NCBI RefSeq assembly: GCF_900114155.1
Contig: NZ_FOSC01000011.1
Location: 1 to 64,000 of the forward strand
Origin: Marinobacter persicus
GTDB taxonomy: Bacteria; Pseudomonadota; Gammaproteobacteria; Pseudomonadales; Oleiphilaceae
Reading direction: 5' to 3'
Length of the DNA stretch: 64,000 bases
Shown here: positions 1 through 9,433 of the stretch, in pieces
Numbering within the stretch: position 1 is the first letter of the stretch
Layout of the letters: every line of letters begins with the position of its first letter
Program-made: the position numbers and the translations under genes
Notes under the pieces: model-generated
Seen by the model: only the letters and a program-made list of their open reading frames with translations
Database searches by the model: none
Told to the model about the DNA's origin: nothing

Positions 1-146
1 TTCTTAATTCTTGCTCAAGACAAAACTCAATTTCGACGAGTCACTGTCCTGATATTTCGTGTCCGAAATACCTCGGCCAGCGCCCACACGAATTACTTGG
101 TTCACTTGTTAAAGAGCGTTGAGCTGCTGCTCAATCGAGGCTGCGT
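1..146 (-). other. 5' leader of an rRNA operon (16S gene lies beyond the left edge)
   Basis: On the minus strand this stretch reads as the transcribed leader that precedes 16S rRNA in gammaproteobacteria. It has a boxA-type element (positions 107-118) followed by a stretch resembling the conserved leader found between boxA and 16S in pseudomonads (AAGTGAACCAAGTAATTCGT and on). No part of the 16S gene itself is recognisable inside the window, so the gene is inferred to begin just past position 1. The three promoters upstream support an rRNA rather than a protein-coding transcript. Confidence 0.75.
107..118 (-). promoter_or_regulatory. boxA-like rRNA antitermination site
   Basis: Minus-strand CGCTCTTTAACA matches the boxA consensus (GCTCTTTAACA) bound by NusB/NusE to make rRNA transcription resistant to Rho. 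It lies downstream of all three promoters, as expected. The nusB gene itself is at 41125-41598. Confidence 0.7.
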
Positions 147-174
147 ATTCTACATCCCGCCTCGCTGTTGTCAA
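147..174 (-). promoter_or_regulatory. rRNA promoter P3 (sigma-70)
   Basis: TTGACA (complement of 169-174), 16-base spacer, TAGAAT (complement of 147-152). An A/T-rich tract upstream of the -35 resembles an UP element. This is the promoter nearest to the rRNA gene. Confidence 0.75.
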
Positions 175-292
175 CCACTTTTTTGAAGATTTTTCGAAGC
201 GACTCAAGCGCCTAAAACCGAAATCCCTCAAGACCAAAGTGGCCAACCTCCCCAGGAAGCCGCCGTGGCTGACCCCCTCAGAAGTGGTGCGC

Positions 293-320
293 ATTCTACA
301 GCGAATTCGCACCCTGTCAA
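293..320 (-). promoter_or_regulatory. rRNA promoter P2 (sigma-70)
   Basis: TTGACA (complement of 315-320), 16-base spacer, TAGAAT (complement of 293-298), followed by a GCGC discriminator typical of stringently controlled promoters. The bases upstream of the -35 (321-345) are A/T-rich, like an UP element. Confidence 0.75.
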
Positions 321-425
321 CCGCTATTTTAAAGAATCTCTAAATCGTCTTTCTCTAAAACTTTCAAGCGGTTAACTCGCTCTCGCCACCCCCGCAATCC
401 GGGGCGTGCCTCAAGCGAGATGCGC

Positions 426-453
426 ATTCTACAGACCGCAGATTTCCTGTCAA
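426..453 (-). promoter_or_regulatory. rRNA promoter P1 (sigma-70)
   Basis: TTGACA (complement of 448-453), 16-base spacer, TAGAAT (complement of 426-431), then GCGC. Same architecture as the other two promoters; it lies about 60 bases downstream of the pssA stop codon. Confidence 0.75.
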
Positions 454-510
454 CGCGCTTTCGGAAAAAACTTTCTGAACTTCGGTTTACACGTACAAGG
501 CCAGCCTGAT

Positions 511-1323
511 TCACGCCTTCTTTGGCTTGCCCCTGAACAACGCCCGCACCGGTCCTGACAAGGCAAAAAGCAGAAATGCCGCAAACAGCACGGTTGCCGG
601 ATCGAGCGCAATAACGACAAAAGCCAGCACAACCAGCAGGATCGCCGCGAACGGGACCCGGCCACGCAAATCCAGATCTTTAAAGCTCGGGTAGAGGATA
701 TTGCTCACCATCAGCACGCCAGCACCACCAACCACAACCATGGTGAGCAAGGTCAGCCAGGTGCTTGTTTCGAATTGGTGGAAACACCATACGAGCCCCG
801 CCACGCACGCGGCGGCGGCCGGGCTCGGCAGCCCGACAAAGTATTTCTTGTCGACCGAGCCGATCTGGGTGTTGAAACGTGCCAGTCGGAGCGCCGCACC
901 GGCCAGATAAACGAAAGTAATCACCCAGCCGATCTTGTCAAAGCTGTTAAGTGACCAGAAAAAGGCCACCAGCCCGGGTGCCACGCCAAAGGCCACCATA
1001 TCGGCGAGACTGTCATACTCCTCACCAAACTTGCTCTGGGTATTGGTCATTCGAGCTACACGGCCATCAAGACCATCCAGCACCATGGAGACAAAAATGG
1101 CGATAGCTGCATTGTCGAAAATGCCGTTGGCGGCAGCGACGATGGCATAGAATCCGGAAAACAGAGAGGCGGTGGTCAGCGCGTTGGGCAACAGGTAAAT
1201 GCCTTTGCGGCGCACCTTGGCCCCCTCCACCAGCTCCTCTTCAACGACCTCACCTTCTTCAATGGCGATATCATCCTGCCGGGATGCCTCTGCCTCTCCC
1301 GATTGTTTGTTTTCTTCAGTCAT
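511..1323 (-). CDS. pssA: CDP-diacylglycerol--serine O-phosphatidyltransferase
   Basis: Makes phosphatidylserine from CDP-diacylglycerol and serine in the inner membrane, the first step to phosphatidylethanolamine. The CDP-alcohol phosphatidyltransferase signature DGxxAR-x8-G-x3-D-x3-D is complete at about residues 86-108 (DGRVAR, then FG, YD, AD), and several hydrophobic segments follow. The first ~40 residues are an acidic, glutamate-rich extension, probably cytosolic. I chose ATG at 1323 because GGAG sits nine bases upstream; a GTG at 1329 is in frame but too close to it. It follows ilvIHC, the same order as in Pseudomonas, but a terminator hairpin at 1363-1390 separates it from ilvC. A TATACT sequence (complement of 1354-1359) could be the -10 of its own promoter, although no good -35 is visible. 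Confidence 0.93.
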   Translation of the reverse strand: MTEENKQSGEAEASRQDDIAIEEGEVVEEELVEGAKVRRKGIYLLPNALTTASLFSGFYAIVAAANGIFDNAAIAIFVSMVLDGLDGRVARMTNTQSKFGEEYDSLADMVAFGVAPGLVAFFWSLNSFDKIGWVITFVYLAGAALRLARFNTQIGSVDKKYFVGLPSPAAAACVAGLVWCFHQFETSTWLTLLTMVVVGGAGVLMVSNILYPSFKDLDLRGRVPFAAILLVVLAFVVIALDPATVLFAAFLLFALSGPVRALFRGKPKKA

Positions 1324-1362
1324 GTCCACTCACTCCGGAAAACATTTGTGCGGAGTATAAAC

Positions 1363-1390
1363 GAAAAACGCGGCCACTCGGGCCGCGCTT
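1363..1390 (-). terminator. Rho-independent terminator after ilvC
   Basis: On the minus strand a GC-rich stem (GCGCGGCC / GGCCGCG) with a CGAGT loop is followed by TTTTT. It lies 25-52 bases past the ilvC stop and before the pssA start. Confidence 0.75.
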
Positions 1391-1414
1391 TCAAAACTGC
1401 TCCACCTGAATGGA

Positions 1415-2443
<1,029 letters not shown>

Positions 2444-2449
2444 TCAGTG

Positions 2450-2468
2450 ATGGCCCTTGCCGGGCCAT
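2450..2468 (-). repeat. short hairpin in the ilvH-ilvC gap
   Basis: ATGGCCC and GGGCCAT pair perfectly around a five-base loop in the 67-base gap. There is no T-run, so this is not a standard terminator. It could mark a processing site or modulate ilvC translation; that is inference. Confidence 0.45.
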
Positions 2469-2498
2469 GGTTTTCAAATAAATCTGCAATAACAGCCG

Positions 2499-2990
2499 TT
2501 ACAGGCTGAGAACTTTTTCGCCGCGGGCAATACCGGACACCCCGGTGCGTACCACTTCCAGCACACCGGACGTCCCCACCGCCTGAACAAAGCCGTCCAG
2601 CTTGTCACTGCTGCCGGCCAGCTGCACGGTGTACACCGAGCTGGTGACATCCACGATCTGCCCCCGGAATATGTCCACCGTGCGTTTGATTTCCGCACGC
2701 TGGGATCCGGTCGCCTTAAGTTTCACCAGCATCAGCTCGCGCTCGATGTGGGAACCCTCGGTCAGATCCACCAGCTTCACCACCTCGATCAGCTTGTTCA
2801 ACTGCTTGGTGATCTGCTCGATCACCTTGTCGGACCCCGTGGTGGTTACCGTCAGGCGAGACAGCGTTTCGTCTTCGGTAGGTGCAACGGTCAGGGTTTC
2901 AATGTTGTAGTTGCGCTGGGAAAACAGCCCAACCACCCGCGACAGAGCACCCGGCTCGTTTTCCAGCAAAACAGAAATGATTCGACGCAT
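2499..2990 (-). CDS. ilvH: acetolactate synthase small (regulatory) subunit
   Basis: Regulatory subunit that binds the IlvI catalytic subunit and gives valine feedback inhibition. It has an N-terminal ACT domain (MRRIISVLLENEPGALSRV, residues 1 to ~75) and the usual C-terminal small-subunit domain. I place the start at ATG 2990, two bases after the ilvI stop, with GGAG about ten bases upstream. A longer in-frame reading begins at 3020 but would overlap ilvI and add ten residues not seen in the family. The 163-residue length fits. The tight spacing implies translational coupling. Confidence 0.96.
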   Translation of the reverse strand: MRRIISVLLENEPGALSRVVGLFSQRNYNIETLTVAPTEDETLSRLTVTTTGSDKVIEQITKQLNKLIEVVKLVDLTEGSHIERELMLVKLKATGSQRAEIKRTVDIFRGQIVDVTSSVYTVQLAGSSDKLDGFVQAVGTSGVLEVVRTGVSGIARGEKVLSL

Positions 2991-2992
2991 GA

Positions 2993-4711
2993 TCACACCC
3001 TCTCCGTTTTGCTGAGCCACATATCCTTCATGGAACCGCGGGCAACCTGCATGGGATAGACATGCTCGTACCGGTCGATCAGGATATCGACGAATACCAG
3101 CTTGTCTTTCATTGCCAGCGCTTCCTTGAGCTTGGGCTCGAGATCTTCTTTGCGTTCAATGCGAATGCCTACGTGGCCATACGCTTCCACCAGCTTCATG
3201 AAGTCCGGCAAAGACTCCATATAGGACTGGGAGTGACGGGACTCATAGTTCATGTCCTGCCACTGCTTGACCATACCCAGTGCCTGGTTGTTCAGGTTGA
3301 TGATCTTCACCGGCAGATCGTACTGCTTGCAGGTGGACAGTTCCTGAATGTTCATCTGGATACTGCCTTCACCGGTGATACAAAGCACTTCGTCGTCCGG
3401 GTGGGTATGTTTGACGCCCATGGCTGCCGGCAGACCAAAGCCCATGGTGCCCAGACCACCGGAGTTGATCCAGCGATTCGGCTTGTCGAACTTGTAGTAC
3501 TGGGCCGCAAACATCTGGTGCTGCCCCACATCCGAGGTCACAAACGCTTCGCCATTGGTCAGCCGGCTCAGCATTTCCACCACTTCCTGCGGCTTGATCA
3601 CATCATCGCTGGTTTCATAACGCATGCCGTGGAACGCACGCCATTCGTCAATCTGCTTCCACCAGGCGGCCAGTGCGTCGGCATCCGGCTTTTCCTTGGC
3701 GCCCTTGACCAGCGACAGCATTTCATTGAGCACCGAATCCACCGGCCCGACAATGGGCACATCCGCATCGATCGTCTTGGAGATCGAGGCCGGATCAATG
3801 TCGATATGCACAATGCGCGCGCCCGGGCAGAACTTCTCGGTGGCATTGGTGACACGGTCGTCAAAACGTGCACCCACGGCCAGGATCAGATCCGAGTGGT
3901 GCATGGTCATGTTGGCCTCATAGGTGCCATGCATGCCCAGCCATCCAAGGTGCTGCTTGTCTGAGCAAGGATAACAGCCAATGCCCATCAGCGTGTTGGT
4001 GATCGGATACCCCAGCAGACGGGTCAATTCCGTCAGTTGCTCGGTCGCTTTCCCCAGGATCACGCCGCCGCCGGCATAAATCACCGGGCGCTTGGCGGCC
4101 AGCAACATGTCCACGGCTTTTTTGATCTGGCCGGAATGGCCACGAACAGCCGGGTTATAGGAGCGCAGCTTGACCTTCTTGGGATAGGAATATTCATAGC
4201 GCTCGTTCGGAGTGGTCATATCCTTGGGGATATCGACCACCACCGGGCCGGGACGACCGGTCGAGGCAATGTGATAGGCCTTGCGGATGGTTTCAGGAAT
4301 GTCCTGCGGATGGCGCACGCTCAAGTTGTGCTTCACCACCGGCCTGGAAACGCCGATCATGTCGGTTTCCTGGAAGGCGTCTTCACCAATCAGCGAGGAT
4401 GCAACCTGACCGCAAAGAACCACCATGGGGATGGAATCCATGAAAGCGGTGGCAATGCCGGTAATAGTGTTGGTGGCTCCAGGACCCGAGGTCACCAGTA
4501 CGGTACCTGGTTTTCCGGTCGCCCGTGCATAGCCGTCGGCCATATGAACCGCCGCCTGCTCGTGCCGGACCAGAATATGCTTGACTTTGTCCTGCCTGAA
4601 CAGCGCATCATAAATATGCAGCGCTGCACCACCCGGATAGCCGTATATGTTCTCGATCCCTTCATCCTGAAGGGAGCGGATCAGCATATCGGCGCCAGAC
4701 AATAACTCCAC
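2993..4711 (-). CDS. ilvI: acetolactate synthase large (catalytic) subunit
   Basis: Thiamine-diphosphate enzyme condensing pyruvate with pyruvate or 2-ketobutyrate, the committed step to valine, leucine and isoleucine. It has the three domains of the family: N-terminal ThDP pyrimidine-binding domain with the catalytic glutamate ([15 protein letters not shown], Glu51), a central domain, and a C-terminal cofactor domain. The Mg/ThDP motif reads GEGS (about residue 446) followed by NLNN, with Glu where GDGS is usual; I believe this variant is common in proteobacterial IlvI and do not take it as damage. First gene of ilvIHC. About 290 bases of possible untranslated leader precede it. Confidence 0.96.
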   Translation of the reverse strand: MELLSGADMLIRSLQDEGIENIYGYPGGAALHIYDALFRQDKVKHILVRHEQAAVHMADGYARATGKPGTVLVTSGPGATNTITGIATAFMDSIPMVVLCGQVASSLIGEDAFQETDMIGVSRPVVKHNLSVRHPQDIPETIRKAYHIASTGRPGPVVVDIPKDMTTPNERYEYSYPKKVKLRSYNPAVRGHSGQIKKAVDMLLAAKRPVIYAGGGVILGKATEQLTELTRLLGYPITNTLMGIGCYPCSDKQHLGWLGMHGTYEANMTMHHSDLILAVGARFDDRVTNATEKFCPGARIVHIDIDPASISKTIDADVPIVGPVDSVLNEMLSLVKGAKEKPDADALAAWWKQIDEWRAFHGMRYETSDDVIKPQEVVEMLSRLTNGEAFVTSDVGQHQMFAAQYYKFDKPNRWINSGGLGTMGFGLPAAMGVKHTHPDDEVLCITGEGSIQMNIQELSTCKQYDLPVKIINLNNQALGMVKQWQDMNYESRHSQSYMESLPDFMKLVEAYGHVGIRIERKEDLEPKLKEALAMKDKLVFVDILIDRYEHVYPMQVARGSMKDMWLSKTERV

Positions 4712-5003
4712 GATATCTACCCTCTTCTACGAGTGAATGAGCCGGGTTCATCCCGGTTGCCTGGATTCTCGGTTTCCCTGCTTCTTGTGAAAGCGGAACC
4801 GGCTACTCCTCCACACCTGCAATTAAAGAGGTTGTCTCCTGGCCGGCCGACCTCCTGAGGGTTGCGGAGAGCGGCCAATCATTGGGTTGCTCGTAAGCAA
4901 CAACCAGCGCGCGGCGGTCTGCGCCACGCTCAGTGTGGTGATAAACGAGGGATACGTGCCCGGGATTACCTGCCGTATTACCCCCAGTTTCAGGCAATCC
5001 GCA
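4712..5003 (-). other. possible long ilvI leader, no gene
   Basis: There is no convincing gene between ilvI and the DUF4124 gene (4712-5187). If transcription of ilvI starts near the TTGACA palindrome at 5004-5031, the untranslated leader is about 290 bases. It contains two clean hairpins: GTTGCT-TACG-AGCAAC (complement of 4886-4901) and CCGGG-ATGAA-CCCGG (complement of 4742-4756), the latter about 30 bases before the start codon. A 64-codon minus-strand frame at 4803-4997 lacks a run of Leu, Ile or Val codons, so I do not call a leader-peptide attenuator. Confidence 0.35.
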
Positions 5004-5031
5004 ATTTTGACAGGGCCTGACTCCCTGTCAA
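5004..5031 (-). promoter_or_regulatory. palindrome with candidate ilvI promoter
   Basis: Positions 5007-5015 and 5023-5031 form a perfect 9-bp inverted repeat (TTGACAGGG / CCCTGTCAA, 7-base loop), which puts a TTGACA on each strand. On the minus strand TTGACA (complement of 5026-5031) is followed after 16 bases by CAAAAT (complement of 5004-5009), a fair sigma-70 promoter towards ilvI. The symmetry may equally be an operator. Start sites are not visible from sequence. Confidence 0.45.
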
Positions 5032-5110
5032 TAGCAGGCAGCGGTTATTGCCACCATTTTACCGACTGGTCTGGCATACTGGACCGGCCCCGGCCTCAAA
5101 TCAAAGATAT

Positions 5111-5138
5111 TTGAACCAGGCCGAAGACAAGCCATACT
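5111..5138 (+). promoter_or_regulatory. candidate promoter of the DUF4124 gene
   Basis: TTGAAC (5111-5116), 16-base spacer, CATACT (5133-5138), about 50 bases before the ATG at 5188. Each hexamer matches consensus at four of six positions, so this is only moderately convincing. Confidence 0.4.
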
Positions 5139-5187
5139 TTTCGGTGGCAAGTTACCCGCAGGAAGCAAACCAACAACGGACAGAGAC

Positions 5188-5661
5188 ATGAACCGAAAAA
5201 TTCTGATGCTGGCAGCCCTGATGGCAGCAACCCCGGCACTGGCCTACGGCCAATCCGTCTACAAATGGACCGACGAAGACGGTGTTACGCATTTCGGTGA
5301 CCGGCAACCCTCCGGCAACAAGGTAGAACAGGTCAATATTCGTACCAGCAAACCCTCAGGTTCGGGAGAGGCCCGCCCCGGCCCTCAGGAAAGACTGAAT
5401 GAGCTGGAAAAACAGCGCCAGGGTGAGCAACAAAAGCGGGAAGAAACCGCAGTGGAGGAAGCCCGCCGCAAACAAAGAGAAGCCAATTGCGCGACCGCCC
5501 GCTCGAATCTTGAAATGATCAACCGCAACGCGCGGATCCGGGCGGAAATGGACGGGGAACTGCGTTACCTGACGCCTGAAGAGATCGAGGAACAGCGTCA
5601 GAAGTTTGAGGATATCGCAGAAGAAAACTGCAACCCGGAGGAAACCGGGGCCGAGCGCTGA
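5188..5661 (+). CDS. DUF4124 domain-containing exported protein
   Basis: 157 residues. A signal peptide occupies about the first 22 residues (MNRKILMLAALMAATPALAYG), and the mature protein starts with a DUF4124 module (SVYKWTDEDGVTHFGDRQP). The rest is charged and Glu/Arg/Gln-rich, consistent with a helical or coiled-coil segment (about residues 65-120), ending with two cysteines in the last 60 residues (EANCATARS and EENCNPEE) that could form a disulfide in the periplasm. DUF4124 proteins have no established function. It is monocistronic, divergent from ilvI and convergent with clpB, with only 30 bases to the clpB stop. Confidence 0.85.
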   Translation: MNRKILMLAALMAATPALAYGQSVYKWTDEDGVTHFGDRQPSGNKVEQVNIRTSKPSGSGEARPGPQERLNELEKQRQGEQQKREETAVEEARRKQREANCATARSNLEMINRNARIRAEMDGELRYLTPEEIEEQRQKFEDIAEENCNPEETGAER

Positions 5662-5691
5662 ATCCTTTCAGCGCCCCGCCAGCCTGAGCGG

Positions 5692-8268
5692 TCAGCCCTT
5701 GGCAAACGTCAGCTGACCGTCCTCGACCGAGGCCCGGATGGTGTCGCCTGGCACAAACTCGCCCTGCAACAACTTCTGGGCCAGCGGGTTCTCGATCATC
5801 CGCTGGATGGCCCGCTTGAGCGGTCTTGCACCGTAAACCGGGTCATAGCCCACTTCCGCCAGCAACTGCATGGCATCGTCGCCCAGGTCCAGTTTCATAT
5901 CCTGGTCCCGCAGGCGCTTGGCCAGGTTATCGATCTGTACACGGGCAATGCCCTGGATCTGGTCCTTGGCCAGCGGATGGAACACCACCACTTCGTCCAC
6001 ACGGTTGATGAACTCCGGCCGGAAGTGCGTGCCGACCACTTCCATGACCGCACTCTTCATGGCCTCATAGTTTTCCTCACCCGCTTTCTGCTGGATGATG
6101 TCCGAGCCAAGGTTTGAGGTCATCACGATCACGGTGTTGCGGAAATCCACCGTGCGCCCCTGACCGTCGGTCAAGCGGCCATCCTCCAAAACCTGCAGCA
6201 GGATGTTGAAGACATCCGGGTGGGCTTTTTCCACTTCATCCAGCAACAACACCGAGTAAGGACGACGACGAACCGCCTCGGTCAGGTAACCACCCTCTTC
6301 GTAACCGACATAGCCGGGAGGCGCGCCAATCAACCGTGCCACGGAGTGTTTCTCCATGAACTCGGACATATCAATACGCACCATAGCCTCTTCGGTGTCG
6401 AACAGGAACGCCGCCAGCGATTTACACAGCTCGGTTTTACCCACCCCGGTCGGGCCGAGGAACAGGAACGAACCGTTGGGCCGATGAGGGTCCGAGAGGC
6501 CCGCGCGGGAGCGACGTACCGCATTGGATACCGCTTCCACTGCTTCGTCCTGGCCAATCACCCGATCATGCAAGGCTTCCTCCATGCGCATGAGCTTGTC
6601 GCGCTCGCCCTCCAACATTTTGGACACGGGGATGCCGGTCCACTTGGAGACGATTTCGGCAATCTCCTCGTCGGTCACCCGGTTGCGCAACAGTTTCATT
6701 TCCATCATTTCCGCCTGGCTGGCCATGTCGAGCTGGCGCTCGAGTTCCGGGATCTGGCCGTATTGCAACTCGGACATTCGGCCCAGATCGCCCGCCCGGC
6801 GTGCGTTTTCGAGGTCAATCCGGGCCTGCTCCAACTGGCTCTTGATCTTCTGGGAGCCATGCAGAGCGGCTTTTTCAGTGTTCCAGACCTCTTCCAGGTC
6901 AGCGTATTCCCGCTCCACACCAGTAATCACCGCTGACAATTCTTCCAGCCGTTTTTTGGAAGCCGCATCAGTCTCTTTTTTCAGGGCCTCGCGCTCGATT
7001 TTCAGCTGGATCAGGCGACGCTCCAGACGATCCAGGGCCTCGGGCTTGGAATCCATTTCCATTCGGATCTGACTGGCCGCTTCGTCCACCAGGTCAATGG
7101 CCTTGTCGGGCAACTGGCGATCGGTGATGTAACGGTGTGACAGCTTGGCGGCGGCAATGATGGCGCCGTCGGTCACTTCCACCCCGTGGTGGACCTCGTA
7201 ACGCTCTTTCAGGCCGCGCAGGATGGCAATGGTGTCTTCCTCGTTGGGCTCGCTGACCAGCACTTTCTGGAAGCGGCGCTCAAGGGCCGCATCTTTCTCG
7301 ATGTTTTCCCGGTACTCGTCCAGCGTGGTGGCGCCGACGCAGTGCAGTTCACCGCGCGCCAGTGCGGGCTTGAGCATGTTGCCGGCATCCATGGACCCCT
7401 CGGCTTTGCCGGCACCCACCATGGTGTGGATTTCGTCAATAAACAGGATGATCTGCCCTTCCTGCTTGGCCAGCTCGTTCAGTACGGCTTTCAGTCGCTC
7501 TTCGAATTCGCCACGGAACTTGGCCCCGGCAATCAGTGCGCCCATATCCAGCGAGAGGACCTTTTTATCTTTGAGCCCGTCAGGTACTTCGCCATTCACG
7601 ATGCGCTGGGCCAGGCCTTCCACAATGGCGGTTTTACCAACACCGGGCTCGCCGATCAGTACCGGATTGTTCTTGCGCCGACGCTGCAGCACCTGGATGG
7701 TGCGGCGGATTTCGTCGTCGCGGCCGATGACCGGGTCCAGCTTGCCAGCCTCAGCCCGCTCGGTGAGATCGATGGTGTATTTGTCCAGCGCCTGGCGGCT
7801 TTCTTCGGCGTTGGGGTCGTCCACGCTTTCGCCACCGCGCACCTGGTCAATGGCATTTTCCAGCGCGGTTTTGTCCACACCCTGTTCTCGCAGGATGCGA
7901 CCGAGGGAACTTCGGTCTTCCAGGGCCGCCAGCAACACCAGTTCGGAGGAGATGAACTGGTCGCCCCGCTGTTGCGCCTGCTTGTCGGCAATATTGAACA
8001 GGCGGCCCATGTTGTTGGACATGGTGACGTCGCCGGTGTTGTTCTGGATTTCCGGCAGGTTTTCGATTTCCTGGGCGATGGCCTGGCGCACGCGGCCGGG
8101 CTCAACGCCAATCTGTTTCAGCAGTGGCTTGATGGAACCGCCTTGCTGGTCCATAAGGGCCTGCATGAGGTGGACAGGCTCGATCTGGTTATGGTCTTTG
8201 CCAACTGCGATGGACTGGGCGTCTGCCAGTGCGTTCTGCAGTTTGCTGGTCAGTTTGTCGATTCGCAT
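5692..8268 (-). CDS. clpB: ATP-dependent chaperone ClpB
   Basis: Hexameric disaggregase that works with DnaK to rescue aggregated proteins after heat stress. 858 residues, full length. In order: double Clp_N repeat (to ~145), first AAA+ module with Walker A GEPGVGKT at 206-213, the coiled-coil middle domain (about 400-530, [16 protein letters not shown] and on), and second AAA+ module with GPTGVGKTE near 605, followed by the C-terminal D2-small domain. There is no ClpP-binding IGL/F loop, as expected for ClpB. A sigma-32-type promoter lies 70-97 bases upstream (8338-8365). Confidence 0.98.
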   Translation of the reverse strand: MRIDKLTSKLQNALADAQSIAVGKDHNQIEPVHLMQALMDQQGGSIKPLLKQIGVEPGRVRQAIAQEIENLPEIQNNTGDVTMSNNMGRLFNIADKQAQQRGDQFISSELVLLAALEDRSSLGRILREQGVDKTALENAIDQVRGGESVDDPNAEESRQALDKYTIDLTERAEAGKLDPVIGRDDEIRRTIQVLQRRRKNNPVLIGEPGVGKTAIVEGLAQRIVNGEVPDGLKDKKVLSLDMGALIAGAKFRGEFEERLKAVLNELAKQEGQIILFIDEIHTMVGAGKAEGSMDAGNMLKPALARGELHCVGATTLDEYRENIEKDAALERRFQKVLVSEPNEEDTIAILRGLKERYEVHHGVEVTDGAIIAAAKLSHRYITDRQLPDKAIDLVDEAASQIRMEMDSKPEALDRLERRLIQLKIEREALKKETDAASKKRLEELSAVITGVEREYADLEEVWNTEKAALHGSQKIKSQLEQARIDLENARRAGDLGRMSELQYGQIPELERQLDMASQAEMMEMKLLRNRVTDEEIAEIVSKWTGIPVSKMLEGERDKLMRMEEALHDRVIGQDEAVEAVSNAVRRSRAGLSDPHRPNGSFLFLGPTGVGKTELCKSLAAFLFDTEEAMVRIDMSEFMEKHSVARLIGAPPGYVGYEEGGYLTEAVRRRPYSVLLLDEVEKAHPDVFNILLQVLEDGRLTDGQGRTVDFRNTVIVMTSNLGSDIIQQKAGEENYEAMKSAVMEVVGTHFRPEFINRVDEVVVFHPLAKDQIQGIARVQIDNLAKRLRDQDMKLDLGDDAMQLLAEVGYDPVYGARPLKRAIQRMIENPLAQKLLQGEFVPGDTIRASVEDGQLTFAKG

Positions 8269-8337
8269 GTTTTGCTTCCCCGAAATCTTTGCTGAATGCC
8301 CCTTTACTTTCAGGGGTATTGATTACTTTGCTCTTTA

Positions 8338-8365
8338 ATGTAGGGGCAAGTGGGGGGACTTCAAG
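8338..8365 (-). promoter_or_regulatory. heat-shock (sigma-32) promoter of clpB
   Basis: On the minus strand CTTGAA (complement of 8360-8365) is followed after 13 bases by CCCCTACAT (complement of 8338-8346), close to the sigma-32 consensus CTTGAA-N13-15-CCCCATnT. The position is right for clpB, a classic member of that regulon. Confidence 0.75.
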
Positions 8366-8671
8366 TTACCCAGGGGAAATTCGTCAGAAATTTGACGGTT
8401 GTCATGCCTGTTATGGTTCTCAAGCTTTGGTGTAAGCCATGAACAGGTACAACCTCAATGCAAGCGCCGCGATTATTTAGGGGCTTCAGCCGAAAGGTGC
8501 CTGAACAGGTGGGGTAAGGCTTTCCAGAAAACGCCGTGTATACATCCATGTAGGCTTATCTGCAGCATCCCTGCTGCAGAAATTTCTGGAAAGCCTTACC
8601 CCACCTGTCCCTGGAATTTTGGAGTTGCCTTCCCGCGAAATTGCAGGGGTCTTTTATCAAGTTACTGCTTT
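8366..8671. other. intergenic stretch holding hairpin element A, no gene
   Basis: No coding region is supported between the clpB promoter and the pgeF stop. The notable content is the long hairpin element at 8505-8608. The remainder shows only a small GGC-TTCA-GCC hairpin near 8482. Confidence 0.6.
8505..8608. repeat. long double-hairpin element, copy A
   Basis: A perfect 26-bp inverted repeat (8505-8530 with 8583-8608) encloses a 52-base core. The core folds into two smaller hairpins on the plus strand: TACA-TCCA-TGTA and CTGCAGCA-TCCC-TGCTGCAG. The core is nearly identical to copy B (24649-24699), while the outer arms share nothing with it. It lies 63 bases past the pgeF stop. Function unknown; a 3'-end RNA structure or terminator is plausible. 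Confidence 0.85.
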
Positions 8672-9433
8672 CTATCGCTCTATCCACACCAGCGTCGACA
8701 TTCTTCCGGTTTGGCCGTCGCGACGGTAGGAATAGAAACGCGCCTCGTCGGAAACGGTACAGAAGCCGCCGCCATGGACATTCGTCACGCCAGCCGCCGC
8801 TAGCCGGATTCTGGCAAGGTGGTAGATGTCCGCCAGATAGTGGCCCTCGCGGGCGCCTTCTGAACTAAACGCTCCGCCGGATTCGGGGTTCTTGGCAACG
8901 AATGCTTCGCGCACTTCCGGGCCGACTTCGAATTTTTGAGGACCAATGGCAGGGCCGAGCCAGGCGATCAGTTCGGTCGGGTCAACCGCCATGGCGGCGA
9001 TGAGGTTTTCCAGTACGCCGCCGCACAAGCTCCGCCAGCCGGCATGGGCGGCGCCTACGACGGTGCCAGCTTGATCTGCGAGGATCACCGGCAGGCAATC
9101 CGCCGTGAGGATGGCGCAGGCAATACCGGGGTGGCGGGTGAAGCTGGCATCGGCATCCGGAATGGTCTGGACGTTGCCCGGCGTGAGTTCGGCCACTTCG
9201 GTGCCATGCACCTGGTTAAGCCAGCCGATACGGTTTGCTTTGAGCCCTGCCTGGTGAGCCAGGCGAAGGCGGTTTTTCTGGACGTGTTCGGGGTTGTCGC
9301 CCACGTGACAACCCAGGTTCAGACTATCCCAGGGCGGCTGGCTGATGCCGCCTTCGCGGGTGGTGCATAACGCGCCCACATTGGCCGGTGCCGGCCATTG
9401 CGGGTGGATGAGGGGGACAGCCTCAGTAGGCAC
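8672..9433 (-). CDS. pgeF: peptidoglycan editing factor PgeF (YfiH family, multicopper polyphenol oxidase/purine nucleoside phosphorylase fold)
   Basis: YfiH/CNF1-like enzyme; family members have been reported to keep peptidoglycan precursors correct and to act on purine nucleosides. Metal-ligand motifs are present: LTADCLPVILAD and AAHAGWRSLCGGVLE, with GGGFCTVSDEARFYSYRRD near the C-terminus. I prefer the GTG start at 9433, preceded by AAGGAG, which overlaps the rluD stop by 11 bases; an ATG at 9454 would add seven residues and lacks a ribosome site. The rluD-pgeF pairing is conserved in gammaproteobacteria. Confidence 0.9.
   Translation of the reverse strand: MPTEAVPLIHPQWPAPANVGALCTTREGGISQPPWDSLNLGCHVGDNPEHVQKNRLRLAHQAGLKANRIGWLNQVHGTEVAELTPGNVQTIPDADASFTRHPGIACAILTADCLPVILADQAGTVVGAAHAGWRSLCGGVLENLIAAMAVDPTELIAWLGPAIGPQKFEVGPEVREAFVAKNPESGGAFSSEGAREGHYLADIYHLARIRLAAAGVTNVHGGGFCTVSDEARFYSYRRDGQTGRMSTLVWIER

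Noticed and set aside
3360..3380. Asp-to-Glu change in the ThDP motif of IlvI (GEGS for GDGS) as a sign of inactivation
   Set aside because: The rest of the enzyme is intact and I believe the same variant is usual in related proteobacterial IlvI proteins.
4803..4997. 64-codon minus-strand frame upstream of ilvI as an attenuator leader peptide
   Set aside because: It lacks a cluster of Leu, Ile or Val codons and a following terminator with a T-run.
8505..8608. Hairpin elements A-D as integron attC sites
   Set aside because: They lack the conserved GTTRRRY/RYYYAAC core sites, no integrase or cassette arrangement is present, and the genes around them keep their conserved chromosomal order.
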